The notes under the pieces were generated by a model. That model did not search any database, was not told the origin of the DNA, and saw only the letters and a list, made by a program, of their open reading frames with translations. Below, piece after piece: positions 14,516 to 25,471 of a stretch of DNA of 53,152 nt. Every line of letters starts with the position of its first letter. Within the stretch, counting starts at the first letter, position 1. Position numbers and translations under genes: made by a program. The DNA is from an uncultured Spirochaetota bacterium (GTDB taxonomy: Bacteria; Spirochaetota; Spirochaetia; Treponematales; Rectinemataceae): contig CAIJMU010000162.1 of the NCBI GenBank assembly GCA_903821875.1, forward strand, positions 1 to 53,152, given 5' to 3'.

Positions 14516-15451
14516 ATGAAAGTCGCATCGAACGTCACCGAACTCATCGGGAACACTCCCCTCGTCCGGCTCAACAGGCTCTCGGAGGGCCTGGGGGCAG
14601 AGATCCTCCTCAAGCTTGAGTTCTTCAACCCAGCCAAGAGCGTCAAGGACCGCATCGGCCTTGCCATGATCGAGGCTGCGGAAAAGGCCGGGCTCCTCAA
14701 GAAGGGGACGGTCATCGTCGAGCCGACGAGCGGAAATACGGGCATCGCCCTGGCCATGGTCGCTGCAGCCAAGGGCTACAAGTGCATCCTCACCATGCCG
14801 GAAACAATGAGCAAGGAGCGGAGGATGCTCCTCCGTGCCTATGGAGCTGAACTTGTGCTCACTCCCGGACCCGAGGGCATGGGAGGCGCCATCAAGAAGG
14901 CCGAGGAGATTGTAGCAAGCGACCCGGCGAAATACTTCCTGCCCCAGCAGTTCAAGAACGCGGCCAACCCCGAGGTGCACCGCAAAACCACTGCCCTCGA
15001 GATCTGGCGCGATACCGACGGAAAAGCTGACATCCTCGTCGCAGGAGTGGGCACAGGAGGCACGATCACGGGTGTGGGAGAAGTGCTCAAGGAAAAGAAG
15101 CCTGGCTTCAGGGTCGTCGCCGTCGAGCCCGATGCCTCGCCGGTCCTCTCTGGCGGCGCCAAGGGGCCGCACAAGATCCAGGGCATTGGCGCGGGTTTCA
15201 TTCCAACGGTGCTCAATACAAAGATCTACGATGAGATCATCCGCGTTACCGACGATAACTCCATGGTGACCGCCCGGCGACTCGCCACCGAGGAGGGCAT
15301 CCTCACGGGCATCTCCTCCGGCGCGGCAACCTGGGCGGCCCTCGAGGTGGCCCGGCGGCCGGAGAGCTCCGGAAAAATCATAGTTGTGATAATCCCCTCC
15401 TTCGGTGAGCGCTACCTCTCTTCGGCCCTCTACGCCCACCTGGCGGACTGA
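14516..15451 (+). CDS. cysK: Cysteine synthase (O-acetylserine sulfhydrylase)
   Basis: 311 residues, normal for CysK. It joins sulfide to O-acetylserine to make cysteine. Seen: [10 protein letters not shown], the PLP lysine in [11 protein letters not shown] (K44), the phosphate/substrate loop [11 protein letters not shown], and [20 protein letters not shown] lies 6 bases before ATG 14516. It has its own promoter and is separated from the regulator and PLP-enzyme genes by the TA modules. Confidence 0.93.
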   Translation: MKVASNVTELIGNTPLVRLNRLSEGLGAEILLKLEFFNPAKSVKDRIGLAMIEAAEKAGLLKKGTVIVEPTSGNTGIALAMVAAAKGYKCILTMPETMSKERRMLLRAYGAELVLTPGPEGMGGAIKKAEEIVASDPAKYFLPQQFKNAANPEVHRKTTALEIWRDTDGKADILVAGVGTGGTITGVGEVLKEKKPGFRVVAVEPDASPVLSGGAKGPHKIQGIGAGFIPTVLNTKIYDEIIRVTDDNSMVTARRLATEEGILTGISSGAATWAALEVARRPESSGKIIVVIIPSFGERYLSSALYAHLAD

Positions 15452-15456
15452 TCACA

Positions 15457-15483
15457 GGGGCCAGGCCAGCGCGGCCTGGCCCC
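15457..15483 (+). terminator. GC-rich hairpin after cysK
   Basis: GGGGCCAGGCC at 15457-15467 and GGCCTGGCCCC at 15473-15483 pair over 11 bases with a 5-base loop, 5 bases after the cysK stop. There is no T-run, so it may act as a weak terminator or as an RNA-stabilising end. Confidence 0.5.
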
Positions 15484-15525
15484 CGCAGGCCCGGCCTCCG
15501 CAGGCTGCCTTGATTTAGCCTTGTC

Positions 15526-15551
15526 TTTACACGACCAGGCGCAATTTACAC
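15526..15551 (+). promoter_or_regulatory. TTTACAC direct repeats before the efflux operon
   Basis: TTTACAC occurs at 15526-15532 and 15545-15551, period 19 bases, in a short AT-richer stretch 55-80 bases before the first efflux gene. Such spaced repeats are common for response regulators. A clear -35/-10 pair is not evident. Confidence 0.3.
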
Positions 15552-15605
15552 ACCCTTAACCTCAGGCAAGCTCCGGCAAGGATACTGTGGACCCGGAGGC
15601 AAGGC

Positions 15606-16900
15606 ATGCCCAATACGGATCCATTGTTCAGCGAGGCCAGGACGCAAAGGCCAGGAGCACGAAAGCAGGGTCTCATCGCCCTCATCGTGGTCCTGGTCCT
15701 TGCAGCCGCCTTGGCCATCGGACTCGGGGCAGCGCGACCCGACGACAAGCTAGTGACCCTCCGCCAGAGAGCAACCGCCACGGTGAAGAAGGAGACTGTC
15801 CGTGACATCGTGACTGCGGCGGGCAGTCTCGAACTCGGCGGCACCGAGAGCCTTGTGTCTCCCGAACGGGCAGCGGTCATCGACATCAAGGTGGCGGAGG
15901 GCGACAGCGTCACCATCGGCCAGGCTATAGTAATTGTCGCAAATTCAGACCTGCCCACCGCGCTGTCGGAGAAGCGCGCAAGCCTCCAGAAGATCCAGAG
16001 GGACATCGAGCAGGCAGATGCAGTCTCCGGTTTCGACGCACGGGGTCAGGCCCTCGACGAGGCCAGGACCCGCAGGGAACTGGCAAGCGCCCAGGCGGAC
16101 CGCGACCGTGTGGCGACCCTCCTCGAGAGGAAACTCGCCTCGCAGTCGGAACTCGACACCGCTGCCTCAAAACTCGCCGCAGCCAGGGAAGCCCTCGATT
16201 CCCTCCTCCTGGGCCGCGAACGAAGCACGACCCTGGCCCGCATCGCCGCCCAGAACAGGCTCTCCGACAGGAAGCTCCTCGAGAATGCGATAGCAGAACT
16301 CCAGGCACGGATCGCAGCCTGCACAGTACGCTCCACGACCAAGGGTGTGGTGTATTCGCTTGCCGCAAAAAAGGGAAAGACCGTAGCCCAGTACGAGGAG
16401 CTCGCGGTGATCGGGGATCCCGCCACCATCCGCGCCGCAGTGGACGTGCCCGAGACCAAGGCGGCCTCGGTGAAGATCGGAACGAAGGCGATGGTGTATG
16501 TGGGCACGACAGCCTTCGAGGGCAGGGTGGACTACCTCGCTGGCTACGCTACGACCTCATCGTCATCATCCGGAGCCACGGTTCGCGCCAACGTGGCCTT
16601 CCTGCAGCGCCCCGAGAACGCGGTAGCCGGGTCCTCGGTGACAGCGGAACTTGTCCTGGGCGAAGTGAAGGATGCCCTCACCCTGCTCCGCGGGCCCTAC
16701 CTCACTTCGGGCGACTACAGCGCCGTATACGTGGTGCGTGACGGCATGGCCAGGAAGACCACCGTGACCTTCGGTACCGCCGACGGACAGACCATCCAGG
16801 TACTGTCGGGACTTTCCGCAGGAGAAGTCGTACTTACGGGTAATTATTCCGAATTCATACACCTCGACGCGGTACGCCTCGAGGGAACGAAACAGGGGGA

Positions 16901-16904
<4 letters not shown>
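15606..16904 (+). CDS. Periplasmic adaptor of an ABC efflux system (HlyD/MacA family)
   Basis: 432 residues. A single membrane anchor lies at about 22-43. It is followed by a split lipoyl domain (VSPERAAVIDIKVAEGDSVTIGQAIVIVANSDL), a coiled-coil hairpin around 110-210, and beta-barrel and membrane-proximal domains. It would bridge the inner-membrane ABC permeases and the outer-membrane channel encoded downstream. GGAGGCAAGG precedes the ATG. First gene of a five-gene operon with overlapping starts and stops. Confidence 0.85.
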
Positions 16905-17598
<694 letters not shown>

Positions 17599-17599
<1 letters not shown>

Positions 17600-19023
17600 T
17601 GGAAACCTGGAGACTCTCGGCCAGGCTCGCACGCTCGCGGCCGGGCGAAACCCTCATCGCAATCATCGGCGTAGCCCTCGGAGTCGGCGCACTCGTCGGG
17701 GTCTCCACCCTGATCCGGGGCTACGACGAATACCAGGGGCGCCTGGCGCGCAATCCGCTGTCTCGCGAGATCAGCGTGTCTGGCTTCCGGGGACAGCGCG
17801 ACAGCAGCCAGGCGGTGGTCGCCTCGAACGCCAATGAATCCGAACCCTTGCGCCTTTCCATGGCAGACGGAGCCAAGGCCGCCGCCGAGGTTGAAGGCCT
17901 CGGAGAAGCCTTCCAGTATCAAGGGCGGCGCTTTTCGACCGTTCCACTTTCCCGTTCCAACTCCCAGGACTTCGCCATGGCGGCCGGACCGGGGGGTCCT
18001 GGGGTTCCCGGGGGTCCCGGGGGCCCAGGTGGGGCCGACGGAGGAGCGCCCATGCCACCGCCTCCCGAAGCGATCACCGAAACTGTGACTACTCCTGAGG
18101 CGGGCCTTGCAGTCGACGAGGTCGCCGTCGAACAGGTCCAGGGGATGGTCATATCTCCGAGCTTCTTCAAGGCCTGGGACCTCGAGCCGGCCCTGGGGTC
18201 CCTCTTCGACAGCCGCGACGCCGGAAACGGGAAGAACCTCGCCGTGGTGGGTATCTCGCTGGCGAAGACCCTCTACGGTGGCGATGGAGTCCTGGGAAAA
18301 CGCTTACGACTAAATGGTACGGTATATACCATCATCGGAGTCCTGAAGCCCGATCCCTGGGAGGACGGGACGAGGCAGCTGTCCTTCGACGACATGGTCT
18401 TTACCCAGTCGAGATCCAGAAGCTTCACCACGGCGGATGGACGGACCATCGCGGTGGCCTTCGGTGCCGATGAGCTGTCCTTCATGGCAGCGGGCGACAA
18501 GGGACCGGCCCGCGTCGGCAGCAGCCTGCAAGCATGGTTCGACCGCGAATACGGCCAGGGAAGGGTGAGGGTGACCACCGAGGCCGGCCGATACCAGCGC
18601 GAGCTCACGCAGAGGCAGGGCGTGCTCTTCGTGCTCACCCTCCTCTCTGGAGCGGCCGCAGCGGCCTCGTCAGTCAACCTCTTCAACATCATGGCGGGTA
18701 GGGCGCTCAAACGCACGCGATCCTACGGAATCATGCGGGCGGTAGGAGCGAGCTCGGGGACGGTCTTTGCCAGCGTGATGGCCGAAACCACCATCGCCGC
18801 TGGCCTCGGCGCACTCGCTTCCCTCTTCCTTTCTCCCTTCCTGTTCGGAATCCTCGAGGGAGCGCTGACCGCTGCCGCCGGAACGAGGATTCCCGTGAGG
18901 CTGGATCCTTTCTGGCTGGTCGCTGCGACGCTGGTCTCATCAGCGGTGGCAGTCCTCCTGGTCGCAGCGCCTGCCCGCTCGGCGTCCACGGCCCATATAG
19001 CCGAAGCGCTGAAGGGAGAGTAG
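17599..19023 (+). CDS. FtsX/MacB-like ABC permease with a collagen-like insert
   Basis: About 474 residues (GTG at 17596 is an alternative start). One N-terminal membrane helix (about 14-36), a large extracytoplasmic domain, then three C-terminal helices (about 330-355, 388-415 and 433-458) follow MacB topology. A Gly/Pro-rich stretch (GPGGPGVPGGPGGPGG, then MPPPP) at about 126-157 interrupts the periplasmic domain. It may form a flexible loop. It would form a heterodimer with the next permease. Confidence 0.85.
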
Positions 19024-19032
19024 GAAAACATC

Positions 19033-20406
19033 ATGGTAACTACACTCGTGCGCCGCCCCTTGAGGATTGTGCTCCAGATCCTGGCAACTGCCGTCGGTAC
19101 GGGCGCCCTCGCCCTTTCCCTCGGCGTCTCCTCGCGGCTCGATGGTTTCCTTGCCGATCTCGACGCAGGAGGCCGGAGGGTGGCCATCGCAAACGCGAGC
19201 CGCTCCGAGACCAGCACTGCGGGCGGACAATCCGGCATCCAGTGGCAGAACCCGCCGGCCTTCGGGCCAGGAGAGCCGGAAGCCCTGAAGGCGGCTACGC
19301 CGGCGATCCATGAAGTGGCAATTGTGAACAATATTCCCTGGGACCGCATCGAAAGCGGCGGTGCCTCATACAGGGTTCGAAGGGTCATGGCTGTCGATTC
19401 GCGCTATGCCTCCGTAATGGGCCTTCCCCTTGTGGCCGGTACCTTCATTTCGGAATCGGACGTGGCCTCGAAGGAACACCGGATCGCGATGTCGGAGTCG
19501 GCGGCAAAGACCCTCTTCGGAAGCGCCTCCGAAGCCCTGGGCAAAACCCTGATGGCCGACCGTGGCCTCCGGATGTTCCGTGGAGGCCCCGGAGCCCAGG
19601 CTGCTGCACCAGGAGCTGCCAGGGCCGCAAACAGCGCTGGCGCAGCAAACCGGCGTGCGGGCTTCGCCTCCGCCACCACCCAGTCTGCGATGGAGAGCTG
19701 GACCGTTGTCGGAGTCTGGAAGGACCCCGGCGATTTCGAGCGGACCTTGTACGGCATACCGGATATGGCCATCCCCTGGACCGCAGCCTTCCCCTCGGGC
19801 TTTCCTGGATCCATGACGGTACGCACCATGGTGGCTCGTGCCGACACGACGAGCCTTGACCGCCTTGGCGCTGCCCTCCGTCTGGACGTGACCCAGCGAT
19901 ATGGCACAGACGCCAAGGTCATGGTCTGGGAGGGGGACCCCTCGCGGCCGCAGGCCGATGCCCTGGGCCGTGCACGGAACGCCCTCGCCGACTTCTCGGC
20001 CCTTGCCCAGTCCCTGGGAGCCTTGATTCTCGCAATTGCCTGTTTCGGCATCGCCTCGGGCATAGCCGTCGAGGCAGCGGACCGCGCGAAGGAAACAGCC
20101 ATCCGCCGCGCGGTCGGTCTCACCGTCCTCCGATCGGCCCTGGGCTTCTGTGCCGACGGCACAATCACCGCTGCAATTGGCAGCTTTGCCGGCCTCGGCC
20201 TGGCTGCCCTTTTCTATGACAAGGTAGGACTGGCCCTCGATCCCTACCTCGGTGCCCTCGGTCTCGACCTTGGCGGTGGAGGCGGGGCGCTTCCCTGGCG
20301 AGCCTGGCTTGCGCCCCTGGCCGCAGTGGGAGCTTCCTTCCTCTTCTCCCTCCTCCCGGCTCTGCGAGCCTCCTCCCTTGCAATCGCGGAAAGCCTCAAG
20401 GAATGA
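19033..20406 (+). CDS. Second FtsX/MacB-like ABC permease
   Basis: 457 residues with the same one-plus-three helix layout (about 8-28, 325-350, 370-395 and 418-440). An Ala/Gly-rich low-complexity insert (GGPGAQAAAPGAARAAN and on) is found at about 181-213, in a comparable region to the insert of the first permease. It begins 9 bases after its partner's stop. The adjacent pair suggests a heterodimeric rather than homodimeric pump. Confidence 0.83.
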   Translation: MVTTLVRRPLRIVLQILATAVGTGALALSLGVSSRLDGFLADLDAGGRRVAIANASRSETSTAGGQSGIQWQNPPAFGPGEPEALKAATPAIHEVAIVNNIPWDRIESGGASYRVRRVMAVDSRYASVMGLPLVAGTFISESDVASKEHRIAMSESAAKTLFGSASEALGKTLMADRGLRMFRGGPGAQAAAPGAARAANSAGAANRRAGFASATTQSAMESWTVVGVWKDPGDFERTLYGIPDMAIPWTAAFPSGFPGSMTVRTMVARADTTSLDRLGAALRLDVTQRYGTDAKVMVWEGDPSRPQADALGRARNALADFSALAQSLGALILAIACFGIASGIAVEAADRAKETAIRRAVGLTVLRSALGFCADGTITAAIGSFAGLGLAALFYDKVGLALDPYLGALGLDLGGGGGALPWRAWLAPLAAVGASFLFSLLPALRASSLAIAESLKE

Positions 20407-21671
20407 ACTACCTATCCCGGCCGCGCGGCGGACTCCTGCTTTTCTGCCTGGCCTGTCTCATCGGAACTGCCCAGGCAGCGCCGGCAAGCGGACAGACCCT
20501 CAGCATTACACAGGCCGTGAGGCTGGCCCTCGAACATTCGGCGAGCGTGATCGACGCCCGCGCCGCGGTGGAAGCGGCGGGTATCCAGCTCAGGCTCGCC
20601 GAACCCTGGCGAAGCGCCAGCCTCACGCTCCTGGGCGGGGCAAGCCAGCAGGGTACGACCGCAATAACCCCCAGCTTCCAGGCTGGCCTGGTCATTCCTC
20701 CAGTCACGGGGCTGAGCCTGAGCGCGACCGTCACGGAGGCCCAGGCTCAGCTCGGGACCACCTGGAAGCCCCTGGCCCGGGCCGATACCCGAGCTCAGGC
20801 CGCTCTCGAAAAGGCCCGCATCGCGGCTGCAGAAACAGAACGCCAGACGATTCTCCTGGTACGGAACAGCTATAGAACCGCCTGGCTGTCAGGCCTCTCC
20901 ATCGAGATAGCGCGCCTCAACCTCGAGGCCAAGACGGCCATCGCCGAAACAGCCAGCCTCAATGCTGCAGCCGGTGCCGCCACCCAGACGCAGGTCATTG
21001 CCGCTGACTCGGAACGCATCAACGCCATGGTCGCGGTCCTCGAAGCGGAAGACAACGCGTCCACGGCGCGCACTGAGCTCGCGACCCTGATCGGCCGCGA
21101 CGTGACAGCCGACGATCTCGAGGAATCGGAGCCCGGACTGGATCGCAGGCCCCTGACCCTGGATCGGTGGATAGCCATGGCTGCCAGCCTCTCCGCGCTC
21201 GGCATCGACCTTTCGAGCGCCAGGACCAGCGCGGCGCCAGTCCTTCCAGACCTGGCCCTCTCCTCGCGCCTGAGCGATACCTGGGATGGACGACTCTCAT
21301 GGAGCGCCTCTGCCTCGGTGAGCCTCGATCCGGACACGTTGTTCCGGGAAAAAGATCGCCTAACTGCTCTGGATCTCGACCGAGTTGTGAGGAAGGAGTC
21401 GGAAACACGGAAGTCCGTCGAAAGGGACTACGCAAGCAGGCTGGCCAGGCTGGCTTCCGCGCGTTCGGGACTGGATGCGGCCCGGGCCATCTCGACGACA
21501 GCCCAGCTTTCCTGGCAGAAGAGTTCCCTCCTGGCCGAGGCGGGCACGGTATCCGGAGCGAGCCTCCTTGGGGCGCGGCTTTCCCTCCTTCAGGCGAACT
21601 ACCAGGTGGCGCGGGCTACGGCAAATCTGGCTGCGGCGCTGGATATTCTGGATGAGGAAATGGGGAAATGA
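20403..21671 (+). CDS. TolC-like outer-membrane efflux channel
   Basis: 422 residues with a signal peptide (about 1-26, ending AQA) and two repeats of the OEP coiled-coil pattern (ITQAVRLALEHSASVIDARA near the start; long Ala/Leu/Ser/Arg-rich helices at about 140-230 and 320-420). Its ATG overlaps the permease stop. It completes an adaptor-ATPase-permease-permease-channel tripartite pump. The substrate is not evident from the sequence. Confidence 0.85.
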   Translation: MNYLSRPRGGLLLFCLACLIGTAQAAPASGQTLSITQAVRLALEHSASVIDARAAVEAAGIQLRLAEPWRSASLTLLGGASQQGTTAITPSFQAGLVIPPVTGLSLSATVTEAQAQLGTTWKPLARADTRAQAALEKARIAAAETERQTILLVRNSYRTAWLSGLSIEIARLNLEAKTAIAETASLNAAAGAATQTQVIAADSERINAMVAVLEAEDNASTARTELATLIGRDVTADDLEESEPGLDRRPLTLDRWIAMAASLSALGIDLSSARTSAAPVLPDLALSSRLSDTWDGRLSWSASASVSLDPDTLFREKDRLTALDLDRVVRKESETRKSVERDYASRLARLASARSGLDAARAISTTAQLSWQKSSLLAEAGTVSGASLLGARLSLLQANYQVARATANLAAALDILDEEMGK

Positions 21672-21702
21672 CTACAGGGATTCCCGTCGGCCCTTCTTCT
21701 GT

Positions 21703-22593
21703 CTACAGCGCGAGCACCGCCTTCTTCATCTCGGCGATATGGGCTGGCGTCGTCCCGCAACATCCACCAATTATGTTCGCCCCGGCCTTCACGATGGCGG
21801 GTACGAAGGAAGCCATGTCGGCGGGTGTCTCGGGGAAAACGGTCTTTCCCTCGATGTTGCAGGGCAGGCCCGCGTTGGCGTGCACCAGGATGGGAATGCC
21901 CGGTGCCACCGCTCGGATTTGGGCAACTATGTCTATCATACGCTCCATCCCGTTGCCGCAGTTCGCGCCGATGATGTCGGCTCCGGCTGCGATGATCGCT
22001 CTGGTGGCGTCCTCGGGGCTCACGCCCATCATCGTGCGATAGTCGCCTTGGACGGTCTTCTCGAAGGTGAAGGTGCAGATCACTTCCAGGGAGGTATTCT
22101 CCTTGGCTGCCTTGATGGCCTCGACCGCCTCGGAGATGTCGCTCATCGTCTCGATGCAGATCGCGTCTGCTCCCCCCGCTTCGAAGGCCTGGGCCTGGAC
22201 CTTGAAGGCCTCGTAGAGTTCAGGCGCTGTCACATCTTCCATAACGAGGAGCTTGCCCGTGGGGCCTGCGGAGGCGATCACCCAGCGATCGGGGCCGGCA
22301 GCCTGTCGGGAAATTGCCGCCGCGGCCTTGTTGAGATCCATGGATCTCCCCTCGAGGCCATAGTGCGTAAGCTTGAATGAGGAGGCGCCGAAGCTGTTGG
22401 TCTCGATCATGTCAGCCCCTGCTTCTATATAGCTCCGTGCGATGTCGAGAACCGACTCGGGCTTTTCAAGACACCAGGATTCAGGGCACTCGCCGGGCTT
22501 GAGTCCTTTGGAGTGCAGGAAGGTGCCCCAGGCTCCATCAGAAATCAATATCCTGCCCGATGCGACTGCCTCGCCGATCCGCTTTCGTGCCAT
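21703..22593 (-). CDS. Homocysteine S-methyltransferase domain protein
   Basis: 296 residues forming a single zinc-dependent barrel of the MetH N-terminal/BHMT type. Zinc ligands are C212 in GANCGNG and the C278/C279 pair in GGCCGTT; ETNSFGASSFKL is also conserved. It transfers a methyl group to homocysteine. No cobalamin or folate domain is attached, so the methyl donor is either a small molecule or a partner corrinoid protein not seen here. Convergent with the efflux operon. Confidence 0.85.
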   Translation of the reverse strand: MARKRIGEAVASGRILISDGAWGTFLHSKGLKPGECPESWCLEKPESVLDIARSYIEAGADMIETNSFGASSFKLTHYGLEGRSMDLNKAAAAISRQAAGPDRWVIASAGPTGKLLVMEDVTAPELYEAFKVQAQAFEAGGADAICIETMSDISEAVEAIKAAKENTSLEVICTFTFEKTVQGDYRTMMGVSPEDATRAIIAAGADIIGANCGNGMERMIDIVAQIRAVAPGIPILVHANAGLPCNIEGKTVFPETPADMASFVPAIVKAGANIIGGCCGTTPAHIAEMKKAVLAL

Positions 22594-22730
22594 GGGAAAC
22601 TCCTTGATGACCGTCTGTGATTGCCGCCTGGGACATTCCCCATGGTTCTAGCACGACAGGGCCCGGGCGAGCCACAGTCTCGCGGCCCGGGGGGGGGCGC
22701 AACTAGGCTGGGCGCAACGAAGATGCACGC

Positions 22731-22778
22731 TCATATGAACGCATGAACGCATGAACGCATGAACATGCGTTCATATGA
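22731..22778. repeat. 15-bp inverted repeat around tandem ATGAACGC units
   Basis: TCATATGAACGCATG (22731-22745) and CATGCGTTCATATGA (22764-22778) are perfect inverted copies; the 18-base loop consists of further AACGCATG units. It lies in the 386-base gap between the divergent methyltransferase gene and the FliG-like gene. The rest of that gap is very GC-rich (a run of nine G at 22690, and GCCGCCGGCCCC tandem units near 22900) and holds no gene. Confidence 0.75.
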
Positions 22779-22979
22779 GGGAATACCTGCTCCGCCCGAG
22801 GCTTGGACCGGCAGGCAGCCCAGGCGTGACTTCCCGCCTCCGGGTTGCAGATGCCGGGTTGCACATGCTGGGCCACACATACCCGCCCGGCCCCCGCCGC
22901 CGGCCCCGCCGCCGGCCCCGCCCCGCCTTTTCTTGTGCCCGGTCTTGCCCTGCCACCCATTGCGGAGGAAACTGGATCC

Positions 22980-24698
22980 ATGGGTTTTCTTCAAGCACGC
23001 AGGTCCCGGAGGAAGCTCCCGGCTCCCGATCCCCTCACCTCACTCTACGCGGCAAGTCTCAGGCTCGAACCGGAAGCCATCACAAGGGCTGAAAGCAAGG
23101 CGGTCTTCGAATTGGGCGACATCCCATGGGAAAGCATGGCGACTGTCCTCATGGGCAGCGAGAGTCCCAAGGCCCTCCTCCTCTTTCGCGGTGGCGAGCC
23201 TCCGGGAGCCGTGGATGCCTTCCGTGCCGGACTCGACCAGGCCCTTGGGATAAGGGAGCCGCTTGTGCTGCGCCACTTCCCCGCAGAGCCATGGCGGCTT
23301 GAAATCGAGCGCCAGCGACTCGCCTCACCTCGTTGCCTCATAGCTAAGTCCGGGGCCTCCGCCCTCCTCTTCGAGGAAGGGCTGGCCAGCGCCCTTCCTG
23401 CTCCCGATAGCTTCACGCTGGACCATCCCTCACTCCTGGCCCTTCCAGCCCTCCTCTGCCCCCGGGAATGGTCGGCTGGAGGAACAAGGGCTGCAGTTTC
23501 CTGGAAGGGACTGCGATCCCCGGGCATTGCCCGGAGCGAGGGCCTGCGCTGGGCGGCTTCCTGGACCGCTGGAGCTTCGCGCATGGGGTTTTTCATGGAG
23601 ATCCAGGCACCCCGGGGGAGTCAGGCGGAGGCAGTGGCGAAGGCTGTCGAACCCATCCTGGCCACAGCATGGAAACAAGCCTGGCCGGGACTCAGTGCCA
23701 TCCTCCCCGGGAGCAGCGCAGCTGGTTTCGTGAGAGCCAGGGCAGGTGCCGGAACCTGCCCTATCGCCGTCGATGGCCTGCTTTTCGTCGGCGCTTCAAG
23801 CCTCGGCTTTTCCCTCCTCCTTCCCTCTGCCCTGCTTGCCCAATTCCCCCGAGGGGACGAAACAGCGGGTGACTCAGCGATTGAGCGCTTCCTCGCTGCA
23901 AACGACAACCTAGTCGGGGCTGCCCTCCGCGCTGGCAAGCCCCCCTCCCTTCCACGTGCTTCAGCCGAGGTTCCGGATGCCCTGCCCTTCCTTCCCTCCT
24001 TTCTCGGGCTTTTGAGCGAACGGGACCTGGCCCGCCTCGTGCAAGGCTACTTCCTGCCCGAGCATGGAGCCCTCGGATTCCAGGCCCTGTTCTTTGCTAG
24101 GAGGGAACCCGCTCCAGACGGAGCCCCGGGTCCGGTCCTGGCCATCCTGCCCTTTGACGAAGGACGCATCCTGGAAGCCCTGCCCGATGCCGCCCGTGAA
24201 GAGTGGATCGAGGCACGAAGGGCAGGCCTGCCCCTGGTGACTGCCGGGAGGGAAAGGGCAGTACTCATTGGTTCCGAATCGCTCAAGGGGCTCTGGGAAG
24301 CACAAAGGAAAAAGCGCGTCGAACCCGCACATGGAGGCAGGATCATCCTGGCGACCTGCCTCGGGGAGCGCATCGAAGCGGCTGACCGGGCGAGGCTGGC
24401 TGACCTTGTCTCACGCGACCATCCATTGGCCCTGCTGGATGGAATCGGTCGCCCCCTGGCGCGCCGCGTCCTTGACCGCCTGTCGGTCCGGGACCTCGCC
24501 ATCGCGACCTGGGGCTCCTCGGGCAAGCGGCCCCTCCTTGAAGCCAATCTCTCGCAAGGCAAGCGGGCCGAGTTTGCCTCGGAGGCGTCGGTCCTTGCGC
24601 GCCGGCTGAAAAACGGGGAGGAGGCGCCAGGGCTGGTCGTCGCAGCCCGTGAGGAACTCGGGGCCCGCATGGCAGCCCTCGTCAAAGGCGCGGACTAG
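22980..24698 (+). CDS. Uncharacterised protein with a FliG-like C-terminal region
   Basis: 572 residues from ATG 22980 (GGAGGAAA about 10 bases upstream). Most of the protein is Ala/Leu-rich with no signal peptide and is not recognised. The last 110 residues (HPLALLDGIGRPLARRVLDRLSVRDLAIATWG, then KRAEFASEASVLARRLKNG) follow the pattern of the FliG middle/C-terminal domain (LLDDRxIQxxLRxVDxxDLAxALKG, then MSKRAAEML). This is a weak by-eye resemblance. If true, the protein is a divergent FliG paralogue far from flagellar genes. Confidence 0.55.
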   Translation: MGFLQARRSRRKLPAPDPLTSLYAASLRLEPEAITRAESKAVFELGDIPWESMATVLMGSESPKALLLFRGGEPPGAVDAFRAGLDQALGIREPLVLRHFPAEPWRLEIERQRLASPRCLIAKSGASALLFEEGLASALPAPDSFTLDHPSLLALPALLCPREWSAGGTRAAVSWKGLRSPGIARSEGLRWAASWTAGASRMGFFMEIQAPRGSQAEAVAKAVEPILATAWKQAWPGLSAILPGSSAAGFVRARAGAGTCPIAVDGLLFVGASSLGFSLLLPSALLAQFPRGDETAGDSAIERFLAANDNLVGAALRAGKPPSLPRASAEVPDALPFLPSFLGLLSERDLARLVQGYFLPEHGALGFQALFFARREPAPDGAPGPVLAILPFDEGRILEALPDAAREEWIEARRAGLPLVTAGRERAVLIGSESLKGLWEAQRKKRVEPAHGGRIILATCLGERIEAADRARLADLVSRDHPLALLDGIGRPLARRVLDRLSVRDLAIATWGSSGKRPLLEANLSQGKRAEFASEASVLARRLKNGEEAPGLVVAAREELGARMAALVKGAD

Positions 24699-24792
24699 GG
24701 GAAGGCAGCGGCAACTGGCAGCTCGCGGCCAGCCCTCAGCCATCAGCGTCTCACCGTTGACGGCAGGCTCGAACAGGCCTATCCTAATTGCG

Positions 24793-25464
24793 ATGTCAGT
24801 ACCCCGCTCAGTCGATTTCCTCGACCTCCACGCATCCCTTGCGTCCGAGATCATTGATCCGGATGGTCCCCCCTGGCTCGCCCTTCCACTCCTCGCGGCC
24901 CTGATCGCGAAGCTGCTCCGGGATCCTCCTCCTGGCTACACGCTCGTGGCACCCGGCATACTGGCTGGGGCAGGTTGTGCGATTTCCACCCGCGCCGAAC
25001 TCGTGGGTCCGGCGGTCATCGGTCCGGGAACGGAAATCCGGACTGGCGCCTACATCAGGGAGCAGGTCCTCGTGGGCGCACAGTGCGTCGTCGGCAATTC
25101 CACCGAACTCAAGGCCTGCATACTCTTCGACAGATCGCAGGCTCCGCACTTCAACTACGTCGGGGACAGCATCCTGGGTGCCCGCGCCCATCTCGGGGCG
25201 GGGGTCATCCTTTCCAATTACCGGAATGACCACGGTGCGGTCCGCGTGAGGGTCGCAGGTGCAGCAGACCTCGCTACGGGCCTCGCGAAGTTCGGCTCCG
25301 TGATCGGTGACGATGCCGAGATAGGCTGCAACTCCGTCTGCTACCCCGGCACCCTCGTGGGGCGTGGAAGTTCCGCCTATCCTCTTTCCGCACTCCGCGG
25401 CATCGTGCCGCCGGGGGTGATCGTCAAGGCTGACGGCAGCATCGTCCCGATGAGCCAGAGATGA
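24793..25464 (+). CDS. Left-handed beta-helix (hexapeptide repeat) protein, GlmU-like
   Basis: 223 residues. From about 55 to 200 the sequence has hexapeptide turns (AELVGPAVIGPGTEIRTGAYIRE, VGAQCVVGNSTELKACIL, HFNYVGDSILGARAHLGAG), a pattern shared with the acyltransferase half of GlmU and sugar-nucleotidyltransferase relatives. The pyrophosphorylase domain is absent. Substrate unknown. Its start ATG 24793 follows a short gap, and it ends 7 bases before the HAD gene, so the two are likely cotranscribed. Confidence 0.75.
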   Translation: MSVPRSVDFLDLHASLASEIIDPDGPPWLALPLLAALIAKLLRDPPPGYTLVAPGILAGAGCAISTRAELVGPAVIGPGTEIRTGAYIREQVLVGAQCVVGNSTELKACILFDRSQAPHFNYVGDSILGARAHLGAGVILSNYRNDHGAVRVRVAGAADLATGLAKFGSVIGDDAEIGCNSVCYPGTLVGRGSSAYPLSALRGIVPPGVIVKADGSIVPMSQR

Positions 25465-25471
25465 GCCGGCG

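Noticed and set aside
14465-15439. Open minus-strand frame of 324 codons opposite cysK
   Set aside because: Shadow of a well-conserved enzyme gene; no motifs of its own.
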